Origin: Clostridiales bacterium UBA4959
GTDB taxonomy: Bacteria > Bacillota > Clostridia > Oscillospirales > CAG-272
NCBI GenBank assembly: GCA_002397345.1
Contig: DHAH01000072.1
Coordinates: forward strand, 3,499-12,394
Reading direction: 5' to 3'
DNA length: 8,896 bases
Under the pieces are notes generated by a model. The model had not been told where the DNA came from. It saw only the letters and a program-made list of their open reading frames with translations, and made no database searches. The position numbers were made by a program, and so were the translations under genes. Positions 6,765 to 8,896 of this stretch are shown here, piece by piece (the stretch's first letter is position 1; each line of letters opens with the position of its first letter).

Positions 6765-8896
6765 ATGTTCAACAAATTGAAAGCAACGCTTCTTGCCGCG
6801 ACAGTCGTTCTGCCGTCGGTCATATCCGCGTCGGCGCTGACAGCCGAAATGCCGATTGCTATCTCCGCGCCGGGTGTAGTCGCTCCGATAAGCGCAGCCA
6901 CGAAAGAGGTGGTCAGCGATGACGAGCTGCTTCAAAACGCCATTACCGCCGCCAAAAAATACATCGGCGAAACCGACCGTTTCAAATCGCTCAGCCACAG
7001 CATGTCGGATTATAACGGCGTTAAGCTCGTACGCTTGAATTGGTCCGGAGCTGTGGACTCCGAAGAAAACATCTCGGTTACCATCGGCTCGGACGGCACG
7101 CTATACACCTATTCGAACAATAACAAGCGGGAATTAAATAAAATCCCCGCCGCAACAAAAGCAAACGCCCTCGACGCCGCGTATGCGTTCGTGCTTAAAG
7201 CCGACCCCGCGTATGCCGACTGCATAACAAAAGAGCGTGCGACAATCGAATATTCGTCCTACAGCGGCTATTCGGTCATGTTCCAGCGCGTTTATAACGG
7301 ATACATTGTGTCGGACAATACGATAAACGTAAACGTCAGCGGTACAGGCACGGTTACGGAATTCAACGCGATGTCTATGGCGCGCGGCGTTGTCACGCCC
7401 GGGGAATCTTCGCCGCTCATAACAGAGGACGCCGCCCGCGCCGCGCTTAAAACAGCGCTGCCGCTCGAGCTTGTTTATAAAGCGTTCTATAATTATGACC
7501 GCGTTTACAGCAAGATCGCGCCGTATAAATACACCGCCGAGATCAAGCTTGTTTACCGGCTGCCCGGCAATTATTCAAAAACAGTTATCGACGCCGTAAC
7601 CGGCAAGCCCGTCGAGCTTGAATATGCCGCATATGACGGCGGTTATATGCGAGCTGACAATGCCGCTGACAAAACCATGGCTGCCGGTGCAGCCATGCCC
7701 GAAGCAAAACTCACCGAAGCCGAACGCAAAGCGGTCGAACTTCAAAAAGGGTTCCTCACAGCCGAACAAATCACGGAAAAACTGCGCGCCGTCGCCGCAT
7801 TCGGTTTAAACACGACTTATAAACTCCAAAAAAGCAACCTGTACAGCTCCGAATCTCCTTTCACAGGCGCGACAATCTATTTCTGGCAGCTCTCATATAA
7901 ATCGGGCAGCGACGACAATGCCGTGTATGCCTACGCGACAGTAAACGCCAAAACCGGAGAGATTATCAGTTTTAGCAATAACAACAGCAGCGAATACAAA
8001 CCCGCCTCGAAGTTTAAGTATAACGAAGAGGAAAGTAAATCAACGGCGGAGAACCTGCTTAAAGAGCTTTACGGCGATAAATTTGCCGCTTATTCCTACA
8101 CCGACAACATTGCAGTAAGACCGCTGGACATCGCCGTAACACCTGATGAACCAATCTCGTCCTACACCTTTAATTATGTCCGTCATGTTAATGGCGTGGA
8201 GTTCGATACCGACACCATCTCGGTGACCGTCAACCCCGACACGCTCGCGGTTTACAGCATGAACTTTGGCTATACAGACACAACCTTCCCCTCTGTCGAC
8301 GGTGCAATTGGTGCGGACGGCGCGGCTGACAAATATGTCGCCATAACCGGCATGGCGCCTTATTATCTGGCAAGTTCAGAGATAAAAGACGGCAAACTCA
8401 CGCTGCCCGGCACTGTTTATTCGCCTGATAAAAAGCAGCTTACCCCTGTTTTCGGATATAATTTCAACTGCTTTATCGACGCCAAGAGCGGCGCGCCGCT
8501 GGGTTATAACGGTAAACCTGCTGAATATAAGCCTGCAAAATATTACGACGGCAGCGCGGGTTATACCGATCTGGCTGATTCTAAATTCGCCGATGCCATT
8601 AAAATACTCTCCGATATGGATGTTATAACGATAAACGGTACCAGCTTTGAACCGGCAAAAGCGATCACTGCGGGCGAGCTGCGCGACATGTTACAGCACG
8701 CGGGCTGTTATTATTCATCCGACGACGACAAAATCGATGATAAGGCAACAGTCGCCATGGAAGACGCTCTCTACAATGTCATCTGTGCGCTCGGTTATTC
8801 CGAAATAGCATCTCTCGACGCGATATTCAAATATCCGTTTGACGATGCCGCCGGCGTTTCAAAAGAGCGGGTCGGCGCGTTTGCGATAGCCAACTT
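6765..8896 (+). CDS. Secreted protein with two YcdB/YcdC-like (PepSY-related) modules and an SLH region, 3' end outside window
   Basis: The frame is open from the ATG at 6765 to the window end: 710 codons, no stop. GAGGTG (6754-6759) lies 5 bases before the ATG. A signal peptide is clear: Lys4 and Lys6, a hydrophobic core, and probable cleavage after ASA at residue 24. Two related modules follow, about 50-290 and 330-580. Matching pieces are YTYSNNNKRE (114-123) with ISFSNNNSSE (401-410), VYNGYIVSDNTINVNV (176-191) with HVNGVEFDTDTISVTV (474-489), and VIDAVTGKPVELEY with FIDAKSGAPLGY. This pattern resembles YcdB/YcdC domain proteins, some related to PepSY protease-inhibitor domains. From about 599, GYTDLADSKFADAIKILSDM and the ITAGELRDML helix look like an SLH repeat; a second begins near 690. 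SLH repeats usually hold proteins on secondary cell wall polymers. No catalytic motif is seen. No clear promoter lies in the 94 bases after the tRNA terminator. Confidence 0.82.
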   Translation, partial: MFNKLKATLLAATVVLPSVISASALTAEMPIAISAPGVVAPISAATKEVVSDDELLQNAITAAKKYIGETDRFKSLSHSMSDYNGVKLVRLNWSGAVDSEENISVTIGSDGTLYTYSNNNKRELNKIPAATKANALDAAYAFVLKADPAYADCITKERATIEYSSYSGYSVMFQRVYNGYIVSDNTINVNVSGTGTVTEFNAMSMARGVVTPGESSPLITEDAARAALKTALPLELVYKAFYNYDRVYSKIAPYKYTAEIKLVYRLPGNYSKTVIDAVTGKPVELEYAAYDGGYMRADNAADKTMAAGAAMPEAKLTEAERKAVELQKGFLTAEQITEKLRAVAAFGLNTTYKLQKSNLYSSESPFTGATIYFWQLSYKSGSDDNAVYAYATVNAKTGEIISFSNNNSSEYKPASKFKYNEEESKSTAENLLKELYGDKFAAYSYTDNIAVRPLDIAVTPDEPISSYTFNYVRHVNGVEFDTDTISVTVNPDTLAVYSMNFGYTDTTFPSVDGAIGADGAADKYVAITGMAPYYLASSEIKDGKLTLPGTVYSPDKKQLTPVFGYNFNCFIDAKSGAPLGYNGKPAEYKPAKYYDGSAGYTDLADSKFADAIKILSDMDVITINGTSFEPAKAITAGELRDMLQHAGCYYSSDDDKIDDKATVAMEDALYNVICALGYSEIASLDAIFKYPFDDAAGVSKERVGAFAIAN

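Noticed and set aside
6543..6896. tRNA-Arg as a possible attachment site of an integrated element
   Set aside because: No integrase gene and no repeat of the tRNA 3' end was seen within the window.
6659..6998. Minus-strand frames of 80 and 108 codons over the start of the secreted-protein gene
   Set aside because: They run antisense to a signal peptide and module 1 of the secreted protein and through the tRNA terminator; no start signal supports them.
7575..7809. Small overlapping frames of 63-64 codons on both strands
   Set aside because: They lie inside the secreted-protein gene, whose frame stays open through the region; no family resemblance.

Overview
The window looks like chromosomal DNA from an anaerobic Bacillota of the Clostridia type, possibly Oscillospirales and possibly a metagenome contig. 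The support is indirect: strong GGAGG-type ribosome binding sites, a one-chain zinc-binding glycyl-tRNA synthetase, a LytR-CpsA-Psr-like protein, and a secreted YcdB/YcdC-type protein with an S-layer homology (SLH) region. No mobile element, CRISPR array or rRNA was seen.

Layout. (1) Bases 1-3690, plus strand: the C-terminal part of glycogen phosphorylase (glgP, cut by the window edge), then after 21 bases a GH13 alpha-glucan hydrolase of the neopullulanase/cyclomaltodextrinase type. The phosphorylase releases glucose-1-phosphate from glycogen or maltodextrin; the GH13 enzyme probably cuts or trims the same kind of glucan. (2) 3733-3777: a bidirectional terminator between convergent units. 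(3) 3793-6305, minus strand: a divergent LCP-like membrane-anchored protein gene followed 65 bases later by glyQS (glycyl-tRNA synthetase). They probably share the promoter upstream of the LCP-like gene. (4) 6306-6542: a divergent promoter region, AT-rich in its middle, with a minus-strand promoter for the LCP-like/glyQS unit and a near-consensus plus-strand promoter for the tRNA. (5) 6543-6670: tRNA-Arg(CCU) with its own intrinsic terminator. (6) 6765 to the window end, plus strand: a secreted protein made of two YcdB/YcdC-like modules and an SLH region, cut by the right edge.

The most notable observation is a change of codon habit inside glyQS (about 4360-4660). Everything to the left avoids ATA isoleucine codons, and the 3' part of glyQS also uses few GCG alanine codons. 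The 5' part of glyQS favours GCG, TCG and ATA, and ATA is common in the secreted-protein gene. The window may therefore join DNA of two origins within a conserved gene, either as an assembly chimera or through real recombination. The second notable point is that the LCP-like protein lacks several arginines that the LCP family normally uses at its active site. I found no clear new multi-gene system.
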